Below the pieces are notes generated by a model. That model saw nothing but the letters and a program-made list of their open reading frames with translations. It ran no database searches and was not told the origin of the DNA. The translations under genes were made by a program, and so were the position numbers. DNA of 5,436 bases from an uncultured Gemmatimonadota bacterium (GTDB lineage: Bacteria > Gemmatimonadota > Gemmatimonadetes > Gemmatimonadales > Gemmatimonadaceae), in assembly GCA_946479015.1 (NCBI GenBank), contig CAMLEQ010000283.1:1-5436 (forward strand), given 5' to 3'. Below are positions 5,400-5,436 of this stretch, piece by piece. Position 1 is the first letter of the stretch. Each line of letters begins with the position of its first letter.

Positions 5400-5436
5400 A
5401 TGAGCGAAACCGCGCTGGTCGCCGCGTTGGGCGTTG
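5400..5436 (+). CDS. rny: Start of a gene, probably ribonuclease Y (5' end only)
   Basis: Only 12 residues are visible, MSETALVAALGV, running off the window edge. ATG 5400 has GGAG at 5386-5389, 10 nt upstream. After four polar residues the peptide turns hydrophobic (ALVAALGV), which fits the N-terminal membrane anchor of RNase Y, an endonuclease that initiates mRNA decay at the membrane. The name rests mainly on gene order, since rny follows zapA in a number of bacterial phyla. The residues alone cannot identify it; any protein with an N-terminal membrane helix would look alike. Confidence 0.45.
   Translation, partial: MSETALVAALGV

Overview
The window is high-GC bacterial chromosomal DNA of core function. 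It has dense co-directional genes, all on the + strand, with very strong G/C at third codon positions. The order is infC (3' end) - rpmI - rplT - pheS - pheT - ZapB-like coiled-coil gene - zapA - structured non-coding stretch - start of a gene that is probably rny (RNase Y). The infC-rpmI-rplT-pheST core is widespread in bacteria. Its continuation into a zapA module and rny, with this GC content and short heptamer repeats between genes, suggests to me Gemmatimonadota or a similar high-GC non-actinobacterial phylum. That placement is an inference from gene order and composition, not a demonstrated assignment.

Bases 1-902 hold the translation cluster: the C-terminal domain of initiation factor IF-3, then ribosomal proteins L35 and L20, with 12-18 nt spacers carrying Shine-Dalgarno sequences. 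Bases 903-1041 are non-coding. They contain five tandem 7-bp repeats (CGNNTCC) with an inverted partner copy upstream, then a textbook intrinsic terminator hairpin with a U-tract ending only about 22 nt before the pheS start. Because no promoter is visible between this terminator and pheS, it probably acts as a partial terminator or attenuator that sets the ratio of ribosomal-protein to PheRS transcripts.

Bases 1042-5180 form a tightly coupled unit: pheS and pheT overlap by ATGA, pheT overlaps the coiled-coil gene by 23 nt, and the coiled-coil gene overlaps zapA by ATGA. PheS and PheT make the (alpha-beta)2 phenylalanyl-tRNA synthetase. The last two genes probably encode a paired FtsZ-ring accessory module, ZapA plus a ZapB-like coiled-coil partner, so translation capacity and cell division are transcriptionally linked.

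Bases 5180-5399 hold an intrinsic terminator right after zapA, which overlaps the -35 region of a candidate promoter. About 160 nt of GC-rich, strongly self-complementary sequence follows, ending at the ribosome-binding site of the next gene. The stretch is either a separate small RNA, for which 6S RNA is the best-motivated guess because ssrS follows zapA in many bacteria, or a long structured 5' leader of rny. It is the least explained part of the window. No mobile element, CRISPR array, tRNA or rRNA is visible.
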